DNA of 64,000 bases from Halothece sp964463655 (GCA_964463655.1 CAYXDG010000005.1:1-64000), one strand, 5' to 3'. Positions 8,092 to 17,328 are shown, counted from the first letter of the stretch. Notes: generated from the sequence alone by a model not told the origin. Program-made: numbers and translations.

Positions 8092-8757
8092 GTGGACTAT
8101 GAAATCCGATATAGACCAGCTTTTTCCACGATTTTTGTCACCTTAGAATCGAGAGACAGCATCACCGCAGAAGCAGGGGCAATGACCAGCATGGATACTA
8201 AGCTGGACATGAAAACAACCTTTTCAGGAAACTTTTTTTCCGCATTCCTGAAGAAATTTCTCGGTCAAGAATCCTTATTTGTCAATACCTACACCAACAA
8301 AAGTGCTGAACCCCTAAATCTGGTTTTAAGTCAGTCAATTATTGGCGATATCGTAGCACTGAAATTAAAAAATCAGGAAATTTGTTTTCAACCAGGGGCC
8401 TATATTGCCCACACACCCGGCATTAAAATGGGCGTTGCTTTTGCAGGATTTGCGAGTTGGATCGCAGGAGAAGGACTGTTTAAGCTGAAATTAAAAGGAC
8501 AGGGAATGGTCTTTTTTGGCGCTTATGGCGGATTAACCCAAAAACAGGTTACGGGGGAATATGTAGTGGATAACGGGCATTTAGTTGCTTATGAGCCAAG
8601 GATTAAAATGGGGATTCGCCTCGCGGGAGGAATCTTCAGTTCAATTACTTCTGGAGAAGGATTAGTCAATAGATTAAAAGGAAATGGCACGATTTACCTA
8701 CAGTCGCGCAGTATTGACAGTTTAGTGAGATTTTTAAAACCAAAAATACCAAGGTAA
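8092..8757 (+). CDS. AIM24/TIGR00266 family protein, paralogue 1
   Basis: The 221-residue beta-rich protein has the family's glycine-punctuated blocks: AEAGAMTSMDTKLDMKT, GQESLFVNTYTN, then PGAYIAHTPGIKMGV and SGEGLVNRLKGNGTIYLQSR at the end. The AIM24 family (TRAP-like fold) has no settled biochemical role in bacteria. Start is GTG 8092, preceded by AGAGAGGG. It is the first of three adjacent paralogues; the second begins five bases after its stop, so they form an operon. This copy has diverged most from the other two around residues 85-110. Confidence 0.85.
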   Translation: MDYEIRYRPAFSTIFVTLESRDSITAEAGAMTSMDTKLDMKTTFSGNFFSAFLKKFLGQESLFVNTYTNKSAEPLNLVLSQSIIGDIVALKLKNQEICFQPGAYIAHTPGIKMGVAFAGFASWIAGEGLFKLKLKGQGMVFFGAYGGLTQKQVTGEYVVDNGHLVAYEPRIKMGIRLAGGIFSSITSGEGLVNRLKGNGTIYLQSRSIDSLVRFLKPKIPR

Positions 8758-8762
8758 AAAAG

Positions 8763-9452
8763 ATGGAAATTGAATTACGTCATCAACCCGACAGTGCGAT
8801 CGCGCAGATCACGCTCACTAAAGGAGAAGCCCTCTACGCACAAGCAGGGTGTATGGTCGCCATGAGCGGGAATATTGAAGCCAATACCACTCTTAGACAA
8901 GGAAAAGGAGGCGGAATCTTTGGCGGGATTAAACGCATGATTGCAGGAGAATCCCTCTTTTTAAGTCAATTTACCTGCACCGGAGAACAAGGAGAGATTT
9001 TTCTCGCACCGAAGTTAATTGGCGACTTAATGACCTACGAACTCACAGGGAATGAATTAGTGGTTCAAGCCACATCATATCTTGCTAGTGCCGAAAATGT
9101 TGATCTTGATGTTGGCTTTCAAGGGATGAAATCTTTGTTCTCTGGAGAATCTATTTTTTGGCTATCCCTATCTGGCTATGGGACAGCGCTACTCACTGCC
9201 TTTGGTGGGATTTATGAGATTCCTGTAGATGGGGAATACATTGTCGATACGGGTCATATTGTCGCCTTTGAAAGAAGCCTTGATTTTAAGGTTACCAAAG
9301 CAGGATCAAGTTGGATCGGTTCGCTTTTAGGAATTGGTGGAGAAGGATTAGTCTGTCGGTATGAAGGACAAGGAAAAGTCTATTGTCAAACCCATAATAA
9401 CGGTGCATTCGGTCAGCTTGTTGGTTCAAGATTACCTGCGAGAAAGTCATAA
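8763..9452 (+). CDS. AIM24/TIGR00266 family protein, paralogue 2
   Basis: The 229-residue protein opens MEIELRHQPDSAIAQITL. It keeps the family blocks AQAGCMVAMSGNIEANT, AGESLFLSQFT, SGESIFWLSLSG, YIVDTGHIVAFE and GGEGLVCRYEGQGKVYCQT. The spacing to both neighbours (5 and 17 bases) supports one transcript. Being a paralogue with a matching block order, it could form a hetero-oligomer with the other two; that is inference. Confidence 0.85.
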   Translation: MEIELRHQPDSAIAQITLTKGEALYAQAGCMVAMSGNIEANTTLRQGKGGGIFGGIKRMIAGESLFLSQFTCTGEQGEIFLAPKLIGDLMTYELTGNELVVQATSYLASAENVDLDVGFQGMKSLFSGESIFWLSLSGYGTALLTAFGGIYEIPVDGEYIVDTGHIVAFERSLDFKVTKAGSSWIGSLLGIGGEGLVCRYEGQGKVYCQTHNNGAFGQLVGSRLPARKS

Positions 9453-9453
9453 A

Positions 9454-9488
9454 ACCATAACAAATAACCATGAACCAAGAACAAAGCA
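9454..9488. repeat. Heptamer tandem array containing a start codon
   Basis: Five 7-base units can be laid end to end (ACCATAA, CAAATAA, CCATGAA, CCAAGAA, CAAAGCA). The ATG of the third AIM24 paralogue (9470-9472) lies in the third unit, so its N-terminus MNQEQS is encoded by repeat. Confidence 0.6.
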
Positions 9489-10192
9489 ACTACAGCTATC
9501 ATGTAGAACATTCTCCCATCTACGCAGCTTTAACCGTAGAACTGGAGACAGGTCAATCGATTTTAGTGGAATCTTCCGCGATGGCGGGAATGGATACTTC
9601 CCTAACCCTGAAATCTTCCCTGCGGGGAGGAATCGGAAAAAGTATTGGGCGCTTAGTCAGTGGCGAATCTTTATTTGTCAGTGAATTTACGGCTGCTAAC
9701 GCTGGTGGAAGTCTCTATCTTTCTCCCGCCACTCCTGGCGATATCCGTCATTATTATCTGGATGGGGACACCCAATTAATTGTTCAATCTTCTGGCTTTC
9801 TTGCTTCTAGTCCAACGGTGGAAATAGAAACGCAGTTTGAGGGATGGCGCGGTTTTTTGAGTGGGGAATCTCTGTTTTTGATTCGCGCTGTGGGGGAAGG
9901 AGATTTTTGGTTTAGTTCCTATGGCGCGATCGCGGAAATCTCTGTTATGGGAGACTATCTTGTGGATACTGGCTATATTGTCGCTTTTGAAGATACCCTA
10001 GACTACAATGTGGAAGTTATCGGCGGGTTATCTTTCAAAAACTTGAGAACGGCTATTTTTGGCGGTGAAGGGCTAGTCTGTCATTTTAGAGGAGAAGGAC
10101 GAGTTTGGATTCAATCTCGCAAACTAGAACAACTGATTAATTTTCTAAATCCTTTTCGCCCGATCGCCAATAGTAATAATAGTGATGATTAA
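9470..10192 (+). CDS. AIM24/TIGR00266 family protein, paralogue 3
   Basis: The 240-residue protein shows the same order of blocks as its two upstream paralogues: ESSAMAGMDTSLTLKSSL, SGESLFVSEFTAAN, SGESLFLIRAVGEG, YLVDTGYIVAFEDTL and GGEGLVCHFRGEGRVWIQSR. It is nearer to paralogue 2 than to 1. There is no clear ribosome binding site because the leader is a heptamer array, so its translation may depend on the upstream gene. Converges on ddl. Confidence 0.85.
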   Translation: MNQEQSNYSYHVEHSPIYAALTVELETGQSILVESSAMAGMDTSLTLKSSLRGGIGKSIGRLVSGESLFVSEFTAANAGGSLYLSPATPGDIRHYYLDGDTQLIVQSSGFLASSPTVEIETQFEGWRGFLSGESLFLIRAVGEGDFWFSSYGAIAEISVMGDYLVDTGYIVAFEDTLDYNVEVIGGLSFKNLRTAIFGGEGLVCHFRGEGRVWIQSRKLEQLINFLNPFRPIANSNNSDD

Positions 10193-10228
10193 AACAAAAA
10201 ATAACGAACCAAGAACAATATCAGGTTG

Positions 10229-11278
10229 TTACTGGTGTCTATGGATCGCCAACTGAATCAGGCGATCAACCAACTGCGGAAAGGTGATACCTGTTGCTTC
10301 CCACAAACGGGGATACATACTGGTTGCGGTGAAGCCTGGGAGAGTGTTAATTTCGTTGAGATAAACATTTCCCGTTGCTTCTTCATAGAAAACATCCACT
10401 CGCGCTAATCCCGCAGCGTCAACCGCAATAAACGCCTGTTTTGCAATCTCTTGGGTCTCTTTGAAGATTTTATCAGGAAGCGGTGCTGGGATATACAATT
10501 GTGCTTTTCCTTCCGTGTATTTGGTTTCGTAGTCGTAGAAGTCTGTTTGATAGCTAATTTCTCCAATCACAGAGGCTTGTGGATACTCGTTACCTAAAAC
10601 CGCGCATTCAATTTCGCGCATCACAATGCCCTCTTCAACAATAATACGGCGATCGTAGTTGGCTGCCTCATCAAGGGCGGTTTCTAAGTGCGATCGCGTC
10701 CTCACTTTAGAAATTCCCACCGATGATCCCAAGTTAGCAGGTTTCACAAAACAAGGATAACCAATGTCCTCTTCAATCTCATCACAGAGTTTCGGAAACA
10801 CACAAGGGCTTGACCAGATTTTATCCCGTTGTACGGCTTTATACTTAACTTGAGGCAGTCCCGCTTGAGCAAAGGCTTTTTTCATCGCGACCTTATCCAT
10901 CCCCAATGCTGACCCTAATACACCGCTCCCAACGAATGGCACTTGCATTAATTTTAGTAATCCCTGTATTGTTCCATCTTCTCCGTTGGGGCCATGTAAG
11001 ATGGGAAACCAGACATCAACTGTTTCTACCTCTGCGGGAAACTCCCATAACTTTCCACACTGTTGCAGAGCGGGAGGGGTTTGTTTGGCTAAAATGCTCT
11101 TGGCAAACTCTCCCCCTTGCCAGATACCATTTTTCTGAATGTAGATCGCGATTAAATCATATTTTAGGGCATTATTCTCGTTTTTCAGGGCTTGCGCGAT
11201 CGCCCCTGCTGAGCGAATGGATACTTCATGTTCCCCAGAACACCCGCCAAATAATAATCCAATCCGTAACTTACTCAT
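10229..11278 (-). CDS. ddl: D-alanine--D-alanine ligase
   Basis: The 349-residue ATP-grasp enzyme joins two D-Ala for peptidoglycan in the cytoplasm. N-terminal GLLFGGCSGEHEVSIRSA, the HGPNGEDGTIQGLL segment, GSSVGISKVRTRSHLE in the ATP-grasp domain, and LNEINTLPGFTATSMYP with metal-binding Glu/Asn are all present. It is full length for the VanA/Ddl family and the ATG 11278 start gives the expected MSKLRIGLLFGG. It stands alone between unrelated genes. Confidence 0.95.
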   Translation of the reverse strand: MSKLRIGLLFGGCSGEHEVSIRSAGAIAQALKNENNALKYDLIAIYIQKNGIWQGGEFAKSILAKQTPPALQQCGKLWEFPAEVETVDVWFPILHGPNGEDGTIQGLLKLMQVPFVGSGVLGSALGMDKVAMKKAFAQAGLPQVKYKAVQRDKIWSSPCVFPKLCDEIEEDIGYPCFVKPANLGSSVGISKVRTRSHLETALDEAANYDRRIIVEEGIVMREIECAVLGNEYPQASVIGEISYQTDFYDYETKYTEGKAQLYIPAPLPDKIFKETQEIAKQAFIAVDAAGLARVDVFYEEATGNVYLNEINTLPGFTATSMYPRLWEATGITFPQLVDRLIQLAIHRHQ

Positions 11279-11342
11279 TTTTATCCGATTATAAAATCAA
11301 TTGTAGCCTCACACCCTAGCATACTCTTTGGCTCTAAAAAAC

Positions 11343-11552
11343 TTAAGTGACAATCACGGCGACAATGATCCCTGTCAAGGAAAGAATGAATGATCCGACT
11401 AGAATTGCAGCAGCCACGTTTCCTCGACGAATTTCTCCCTGATAGTCGGTGGGTGTGATCCAATCAAACAAGCGCAGCGCCCCGTAAAGAATCATTAATC
11501 CTAGAAAAGTCCAAAGTATCGTTTCCGCGATCGCTTGTAATAACAATATCAT
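11343..11552 (-). CDS. DUF350/UPF0719-type small membrane protein
   Basis: Starting at ATG 11552 this is a 69-residue protein with two membrane segments (about residues 9-26 and 45-68). They are separated by the polar loop LFDWITPTDYQGEIRRGN that is typical of DUF350. A frame extended to 11615 adds 21 residues without family likeness. The role is unknown; an inner-membrane location is inferred. Confidence 0.65.
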   Translation of the reverse strand: MILLLQAIAETILWTFLGLMILYGALRLFDWITPTDYQGEIRRGNVAAAILVGSFILSLTGIIVAVIVT

Positions 11553-11638
11553 TCTTAACACATCTCCCAAGTTTCTCTTCAAATTGTATGCTGAAGATGG
11601 GAAAAATACGATCAAATTTAGAGAGTGATTTCTAAAAA

Positions 11639-12646
11639 ATGCCAGTTACTATTCAGTCTTCCAAGAGCAAGCAATTTGTTGAGCATAGCGTTACAATCAG
11701 TTGGCTGTCGCTAATTTTAGTGACCATTGCTGGATTTAGTAGCATTTTTTTCGCTCAACCCATAAAAAATCAAATGTTAACCGTTTCTCCCCAAGAAACA
11801 GCCACACTCTCTCCAATCACTTTACAACCCCGTTTAATTGGGGCTTTACGCATTGATGTCAAAGCAATTATTCCCGCTAACCATTGGGTCGTTTATGAAA
11901 TACAACTCTTAGACGATCAAAATCAAATCCTTGCTTCAGCCATCAAAGAAGCCTGGCGCGAGTCGGGAACATGGCGAGAAGATGGTGAAACAGGAACTTG
12001 GTCAGAAGCTGACTTGTTAGGGGGGTTAGATGTCCACTTAGCCAGGGAACAACAAGAACAGATTACCATCGCTGTTGCGGTTTTAGGATATGGACAAACG
12101 GGCGGCAATGAAATAACTAACCAGTTGGTTTCTTTTCGGGTGGATGTGCAAAATGGTGTTATTGATACCCGCTATCTTTGGCTTGGGTTTTTGGGAACTG
12201 TGGTTATGCTGGTTTTAACTTACCTTTCTGTTGGAACGGCTGGGAAAGTTAGAATCAAGGAAACTGTCAAGGATAGCGATGTCGGTGGACGAGAAATGCT
12301 TGGGGGAGAAAATGGTTTAGTTAAAGTAACGGTGAATGTCTTATCCGATGAAACATCCCCTCAGTTTTTAACGGTTAATTTATGGATCAAAGATGACATG
12401 GGGAAACAAATTTATCGAGAACAAAATCGCATCAAATTAAAATATCGTTTTGATGATGGTGAACTTGAAGACGCAAGAGGAAAATTGGAACAGTATTTTG
12501 TTCTCACCCGACGCGCTTCCTATGGGTTTTATGTGGAAGTGACTCCTGATGAACCAGTGGAGAGAACAACGCTTACGGTTAAAGAAAATGCTAAAACCCT
12601 CTCAGGGAATAAAACAGTCAAAATGATTACTGTCGATCCTAACTAA
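11639..12646 (+). CDS. Two-segment membrane protein, conserved cyanobacterial type
   Basis: The 335-residue protein has one hydrophobic segment near residues 18-38 and a second near 178-198. The hydrophilic 140-residue block between them probably lies on the periplasmic side: ETATLSPITLQPRLIGALRIDV, then WREDGETGTWSEADLLGGLDV. The C-terminal 135 residues are charged and beta-rich. I do not recognise a named family. It is followed 11 bases later by a small exported protein, so the two may be cotranscribed. Confidence 0.6.
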   Translation: MPVTIQSSKSKQFVEHSVTISWLSLILVTIAGFSSIFFAQPIKNQMLTVSPQETATLSPITLQPRLIGALRIDVKAIIPANHWVVYEIQLLDDQNQILASAIKEAWRESGTWREDGETGTWSEADLLGGLDVHLAREQQEQITIAVAVLGYGQTGGNEITNQLVSFRVDVQNGVIDTRYLWLGFLGTVVMLVLTYLSVGTAGKVRIKETVKDSDVGGREMLGGENGLVKVTVNVLSDETSPQFLTVNLWIKDDMGKQIYREQNRIKLKYRFDDGELEDARGKLEQYFVLTRRASYGFYVEVTPDEPVERTTLTVKENAKTLSGNKTVKMITVDPN

Positions 12647-12657
12647 CTGCATTGATT

Positions 12658-12888
12658 ATGTTACCTAAAATTTTTGGCGGAATGACTCTCGCGATCGCAA
12701 TGTTTACGATTTTCTTAGGTTACACGCAAACCTCAGCACTGCAATTGGGTCAAGAATCACAACCAATGTATAGACCTCGTCATAATACAGGGATTTCAGG
12801 CTATTATTATGGGGGTGTTTGGCGTAGGACTCCACTGCGATCGAGTTATGGGGACTTTCGCGGGAGGGGTCCTGGTGCTGGGAAATAA
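12658..12888 (+). CDS. Small exported Gly/Arg-rich protein
   Basis: From ATG 12658 the product is 76 residues with a signal peptide (MTLAIAMFTIFLGYTQTSA, cleavage near residue 27-29). A mature tail rich in Gly, Arg and Tyr follows: YYYGGVWRRTP, then GDFRGRGPGAGK. A TTG two codons upstream is also in frame. It has no recognised family and is close behind the membrane protein at 11639. Confidence 0.5.
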   Translation: MLPKIFGGMTLAIAMFTIFLGYTQTSALQLGQESQPMYRPRHNTGISGYYYGGVWRRTPLRSSYGDFRGRGPGAGK

Positions 12889-12932
12889 GGGACTTGTCAT
12901 GGGTTCTCCGTTATCGCTCGATCGCGCTCACC

Positions 12933-13235
12933 TCAACTGCTACAAGACCTTAAAACCCAACCGAAGATCATCCCTAAACCGCCAAATCGCACCGCTAGCC
13001 AAAAAGGTTCGATTAAATCTTTCCAATTGACCAAACTGCTTTCAAGGTTATGTTCGAGGGTTTCGAGTTCTGATTGCAGGCGTTGGATTTCTGCTTCAAG
13101 TTCCTCTTTTTTAGCGCGATCGCGCTTAATTTGATGATATCGTTCTTGCAGAGCGATCAGCGTTGCTTCTGCTTGTTGCAGTTGGCTTTCCCATTGCGAA
13201 TTGTTTTCGGGGGGCTGAGAATCAGAAGGAGGCAT
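12933..13235 (-). CDS. Coiled-coil protein with C-terminal membrane anchor
   Basis: This is a 100-residue protein. Residues 15-70 form a long charged coiled coil (QQAEATLIALQERYHQIKRD, then KKEELEAEIQRLQSELETLEHNL). Residues 75-95 form one hydrophobic segment ending in an Arg (FWLAVRFGGLGMIFGWVLR). No family name is recognised; it is common in style among small cyanobacterial proteins with a tail anchor. Confidence 0.6.
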   Translation of the reverse strand: MPPSDSQPPENNSQWESQLQQAEATLIALQERYHQIKRDRAKKEELEAEIQRLQSELETLEHNLESSLVNWKDLIEPFWLAVRFGGLGMIFGWVLRSCSS

Positions 13236-13294
13236 TTTAGAATAGACTTAACTGACACCTTAGCTATTGTACTCCTGAAAGGAAAACTGAATTT

Positions 13295-13576
13295 ATGTCA
13301 CAGGCAACATCCTCTGAAACCCAAAATGATCTCAGCGAGAAAAGTGTTCTTGAATTAGCGCAACTCCTCGCAGAGAAATGCGTGATCGCCCCCAATGATT
13401 GGCATCGTCTCAAAGCCAACCGTAAAGCACAAGCCAACCAACACATCACTGCAGCGTTAGTGTATCTTGAATCTTCCCAAACAGAAGAAGCGCTGGCTCA
13501 TCTCAAGGAAGCGGTGGGTTGGCTCGATCGTTCCATTTCCGCCCCCCCATGTCCCACTCACGGGTCTGGCAAGTAA
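13295..13576 (+). CDS. Small conserved helical protein of unknown function
   Basis: The 93-residue soluble, mostly helical protein has the segments VLELAQLLAEKC, DWHRLKANRKAQANQHITAA and EEALAHLKEAVGWLDRSI. The ATG is preceded by CTGAAAGGAAAACTGA, a reasonable ribosome site. It looks like a cyanobacterium-restricted conserved protein; I cannot assign a function. Converges on lepA. Confidence 0.6.
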   Translation: MSQATSSETQNDLSEKSVLELAQLLAEKCVIAPNDWHRLKANRKAQANQHITAALVYLESSQTEEALAHLKEAVGWLDRSISAPPCPTHGSGK

Positions 13577-13588
13577 GGAAGTGGATTC

Positions 13589-15397
13589 CTACTGTTCTAA
13601 TTTTAGAACCGCCATAAACGCTTCTTGAGGCACATCTACTGTCCCGATTGCCTTCATGCGTTTTTTCCCCTTGGCTTGCTTTTGCAGGAGTTTCTTCTTC
13701 CGAGAAATGTCACCGCCGTAGCATTTGGCTAAGACATCTTTTCGGAGGGGGGGAATGTGGGCGCTAGCGATAATACGAGTGCCGATTCCTGCTTGGATAG
13801 GAATCTTAAACTGTTGACGGGGGATTAATTCTCTTAACTTTTCAACGAGAGATTTCCCGATACCATAAGCCTTATCACGATGAACAATCATGGCGAGGGA
13901 ATCTACTGAATCATTATTGACCATGATGTCGAGTTTGACTAATTCGTTGGCTCGATAACCCAGGAAATTATATTCCATGCTGGCATAACCGCGCGATCGC
14001 GATTTCATTTGGTCAAAGAAGTCTGTCACAACTTCGGCTAAAGGTAACTCATACACCAACGTTGTTCGAGTGGGGGTAAAATACTTCATGTCCTTAAACT
14101 CTCCGCGCCGAGTTTGACACAACTCCATCAAGGCTCCCACATACTCTTCTGGGGTAATGATTTCTAAGTGAATATAAGGTTCTTCTACAGCTTGTCGTTG
14201 TTGGGGCGCTGGAAGCTGACTGGGGTTATCAATTTCAGTCACTTCCCCATCATTGAGGATGACCCGATAAATTACCGATGGCGCTGTTACCACTAAATCT
14301 AAATCATACTCTCGTTCGAGGCGTTCTTGGACAATTTCCATGTGCAGGAGACCCAAGAAGCCACAGCGAAAGCCAAACCCCATCGCGCTAGAAGTTTCTG
14401 GTTCATAAGACAGTGCTGAATCATTAAGTTTCAGTTTATCTAACGCATCGCGCAAATCAGCATAATCATCGGTATCGGTGGGGAATAAACCACAGAAGAC
14501 CATTGGTTTAGCTTCTTCATAACCTGGAAGAGGAGCGGATGCTGGTTTGCTAGCAAGGGTAATGGTATCCCCCACACGGGCATCTTCTACAGCTTTAATC
14601 GAGGCTGCGATATAGCCCACCTCACCAGCGTGGAGTTCTTGGACAGGAACTTTGATCGGGGAAAGTACGCCAACTTCATCGATTTCGTATTCTTTTTGAG
14701 AAGCCATCAAGCGGATGCGATCGCCCACCTTCACTTTCCCATCTACCACCCGAAAATAGACAATTACCCCGCGATAGGGGTCATAATAGCTATCAAAAAT
14801 CAGCGCTCGCAGAGGCTTTTCTGTGGTGTCCACAGGTGGGGGAATCAGATGGATGATCGCCTCTAAAATCTCATCGATTCCTTTCCCCATTTTTGCCGAA
14901 GCCATAATTGCATTACTACAGTCTAGCCCGATCGCCTCTTCAATTTCTTCTAGGACTCTTTCTGGTTCAGCGCTGGGGAGATCAATCTTATTTAAAACGG
15001 GAATAATTTCTAAATCCTGATCAAGAGCAAGATAGATATTGGCTAAGGTTTGCGCTTCCACCCCTTGAGAGGCATCCACCACCAACAGCGCCCCTTCACA
15101 AGCGACCAAAGAGCGAGACACTTCATAAGAAAAGTCAACATGGCCTGGGGTATCAATGAGGTTGAGAACGTAAGTCTCACCATCTTTAGCGGTATAATTC
15201 ATCCGTGCTGCTTGGAGTTTAATGGTGATTCCTCGCTCTCGTTCCAAGTCCATATTGTCGAGAAACTGTTCTTTCATTTCCCGTTCTTTAACGGTATCTG
15301 TCCAACGCAGGAGTTGATCGGCTAATGTGGATTTTCCGTGATCGATGTGGGCAATGATGGAGAAGTTACGAAAACGAGAAACAGGAACGTTAGTCAT
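13589..15397 (-). CDS. lepA: Elongation factor 4
   Basis: The 602-residue translational GTPase has G1 AHIDHGKST (about 16-24), G3 DTPGHVDF, G4 NKIDLP, EF-G-like domains, and the LepA-specific C-terminal domain (DISRKKKLLQKQAKGKKRMK near the end). LepA back-translocates or remodels stalled ribosomes and affects initiation. ATG 15397 gives the usual MTNVPVSRFRNFSIIAHID start. Full length, monocistronic. Confidence 0.97.
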   Translation of the reverse strand: MTNVPVSRFRNFSIIAHIDHGKSTLADQLLRWTDTVKEREMKEQFLDNMDLERERGITIKLQAARMNYTAKDGETYVLNLIDTPGHVDFSYEVSRSLVACEGALLVVDASQGVEAQTLANIYLALDQDLEIIPVLNKIDLPSAEPERVLEEIEEAIGLDCSNAIMASAKMGKGIDEILEAIIHLIPPPVDTTEKPLRALIFDSYYDPYRGVIVYFRVVDGKVKVGDRIRLMASQKEYEIDEVGVLSPIKVPVQELHAGEVGYIAASIKAVEDARVGDTITLASKPASAPLPGYEEAKPMVFCGLFPTDTDDYADLRDALDKLKLNDSALSYEPETSSAMGFGFRCGFLGLLHMEIVQERLEREYDLDLVVTAPSVIYRVILNDGEVTEIDNPSQLPAPQQRQAVEEPYIHLEIITPEEYVGALMELCQTRRGEFKDMKYFTPTRTTLVYELPLAEVVTDFFDQMKSRSRGYASMEYNFLGYRANELVKLDIMVNNDSVDSLAMIVHRDKAYGIGKSLVEKLRELIPRQQFKIPIQAGIGTRIIASAHIPPLRKDVLAKCYGGDISRKKKLLQKQAKGKKRMKAIGTVDVPQEAFMAVLKLEQ

Positions 15398-15598
15398 AGA
15401 ATATCTTTTGTCGGCAAACCTTGCGCGATCAGAATGTCCCTATTTTAACCTGAGTCTTCTGCGATCGCAGAACTTCCCTTTGCTGGAGAGGGCAAAAATC
15501 TGGGAAAATCTTTCTTAATGCAGGGATTAGGCGGCGATCGCCTTTCCAATGCGATAAGCTGACAAAAGAGCCTTTAATGTGTTTACTGTTAACAAATC

Positions 15599-16039
15599 AT
15601 GAAACTTCACCCGTTAACGATTCTTGCTTTTTCTCTGTGTTTTTGGTTAACAGGGCTGTTAATTTCTCCTGAAGCGCAGGCCCTGACCAAAATCAAACTT
15701 TCTGACATTTCTTATCAAGATTGTCCTGAAGAATACCAAGGGGGATTACTCAGTGGTAGTTCTCGGGATGCGGCTTGTTTTCTCGTCACTGGGAAAGCCA
15801 AAAACTCTTCGGGAAAGACCATTTACGACGCTGATGTTTATGGACGCATTTATGATGCTAATGGCAATCCCGTCTTACAAAATCGGACGAGGGTTGGCTC
15901 GATCGCAGAAGTTCCCCCTGGCGTTAGTGAATTCAGCTTGAGAATCAGTGTTCCCGCCAATCAACCAACGCCATTACAATTGGAACAATTTAAAGCCTCT
16001 GGGTTTTCTAGTCAGGTGAGTCCGCGAGTTCGATTTTAA
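15599..16039 (+). CDS. Secreted protein of unknown function (FxLYD-like)
   Basis: The 146-residue protein has a clear signal peptide (LTILAFSLCFWLTGLLISP, cut near AQA-L). It has a pair of Cys (DCPEEYQGG and DAACFLVTG) that could form a disulfide, and a beta-sandwich segment with FLVTGKAKNSSGKTIYDADV and YDANGNPV. This pattern resembles FxLYD-type domains. Its 3' end overlaps the stop of the convergent YggT-type gene by four bases. The function is unknown. Confidence 0.65.
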   Translation: MKLHPLTILAFSLCFWLTGLLISPEAQALTKIKLSDISYQDCPEEYQGGLLSGSSRDAACFLVTGKAKNSSGKTIYDADVYGRIYDANGNPVLQNRTRVGSIAEVPPGVSEFSLRISVPANQPTPLQLEQFKASGFSSQVSPRVRF

Positions 16040-16299
16040 GCAGCACTGGCTAACAAACTCGAAATAATTTGCAAGCTAAAAATTGCCAAAATTGGGGATA
16101 AATCAATTCCGCCTAGGGGGGGAATCACAGAACGGAAAATGTTCAAGTAGGGATCAGTAATCGGGCTGAGGTATGACATGACTTGTTGTGCCCAGCCTGC
16201 TCCTTGAAACCAGCTTAAAAGAATCCGCACAAAAATGAGTAAAAGATAAATATTGATAAAATTAACGAGACTATCTGTTAGTAACTGAGTTGCACTCAT
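16036..16299 (-). CDS. YggT family membrane protein
   Basis: The 87-residue protein has two membrane segments (about 12-30 and 66-85) and the central YggT signature ILLSWFQ ... YLSPITDPYLNIFRSVIPPLGGIDLSPI. Related proteins (Ycf19, YlmG) affect thylakoid nucleoid or cytochrome biogenesis and cell shape. Full length for a single-repeat member. The stop overlaps the stop of the secreted protein gene on the other strand. Confidence 0.88.
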   Translation of the reverse strand: MSATQLLTDSLVNFINIYLLLIFVRILLSWFQGAGWAQQVMSYLSPITDPYLNIFRSVIPPLGGIDLSPILAIFSLQIISSLLASAA

Positions 16300-16416
16300 G
16301 AGCTTATTTTAGGGTGATTGGTTAACAAGGGAAATCAGCAAAAACTTAATCCCCTCTTTGCGGTTAGTTTAACTGATTTTGCCTTGCTTTTGCAGCGCCC
16401 TGATGACAGACACTCC

Positions 16417-17328
16417 CTAGACATTAAACTTGGGGAGTTCAACTGCAGCATAAGACTTGCGTTTTTTGCGATGGACACTCACGGTTGGCGCGGGAGACTG
16501 TCCAACCATGAGACTCTGCTTAAATTCTGGCAAAGAAATTTCAAACTCAACCGTTTCTGGAGTCGCTTCAACTTCTAGTTGAGTGTTTTCTCCCTTGGTA
16601 AAATCTTGCTTGAACTCTGGCTCTTCGGAGAGAGGATTTTTTGGCTGACTCGACCAAGCAGAGATGGGTTCTGAAGGTTCATAAGCAGGGGGAATGGTTT
16701 CTAAATCTGTCCTTTGAGCATTGGTTTCTAAACACTTATTGAGTGCCGATTTAAACTGCCAAGTGTGACGGCGTTGTTGTTGTAAACGCAAAGATAACTC
16801 TCGGGACTGTTTTTCCCCTTGAGCAAGTTTGTAAGATTGGTCTTGGAACTGTTTTTGAATCAAAGCACATTCTCGTTCGAGTTGAGCGACTCGTTGTTGA
16901 GACACTTGTAGTTGATGGGTTAGTTGAGCGACTTTTTCCGTTTGCTGTTGTTCCTTAAGCCGACAACGCTTTAACTCTTGAGATAAGCTAAGATTTTGTT
17001 CATAAGCAGCGTTGAGTTCATCATTTTGCTGAGCATTGAGGTCTTCTGCTTGGCGCAACTGCCACTGTTGTTCCTCTAATTGTGCTTCTGCTTTCTTTAA
17101 GGTCTGTTGTAGTTGAGCGCTGCGATGCAGGAGTTGGTGATTTTGTTCAGAAACGGTTTCTTCCCAAGAGGGTTCAACCTCAGTTTCTGATTTGACAGCG
17201 ATCGCCTCATCATTTGATCCAAGTTCCTCAAGAGAAGAAAGAAGTCCATCAAAGGAATCAGTGTCAAGAAAATCAGTATCACTTTCAAAAGAAGAGTCTG
17301 GAGAGTTAGGGATTTCAGCTTCACTCAT
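16417..17328 (-). CDS. Gln-rich coiled-coil protein
   Basis: The 303-residue protein has an acidic N-terminus (residues 1-55). A long Gln/Leu-rich coiled coil follows at about 58-210 (LHRSAQLQQTLKKAEAQLEE and many heptads). The proline-rich C-terminus ends in a basic patch, VSVHRKKRKSYAAVELP. No enzyme motif is visible. A scaffold or cell-organisation role is possible but unsupported. The start ATG 17328 has GGGAATT upstream on its strand, only weakly like a ribosome site. Confidence 0.6.
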   Translation of the reverse strand: MSEAEIPNSPDSSFESDTDFLDTDSFDGLLSSLEELGSNDEAIAVKSETEVEPSWEETVSEQNHQLLHRSAQLQQTLKKAEAQLEEQQWQLRQAEDLNAQQNDELNAAYEQNLSLSQELKRCRLKEQQQTEKVAQLTHQLQVSQQRVAQLERECALIQKQFQDQSYKLAQGEKQSRELSLRLQQQRRHTWQFKSALNKCLETNAQRTDLETIPPAYEPSEPISAWSSQPKNPLSEEPEFKQDFTKGENTQLEVEATPETVEFEISLPEFKQSLMVGQSPAPTVSVHRKKRKSYAAVELPKFNV

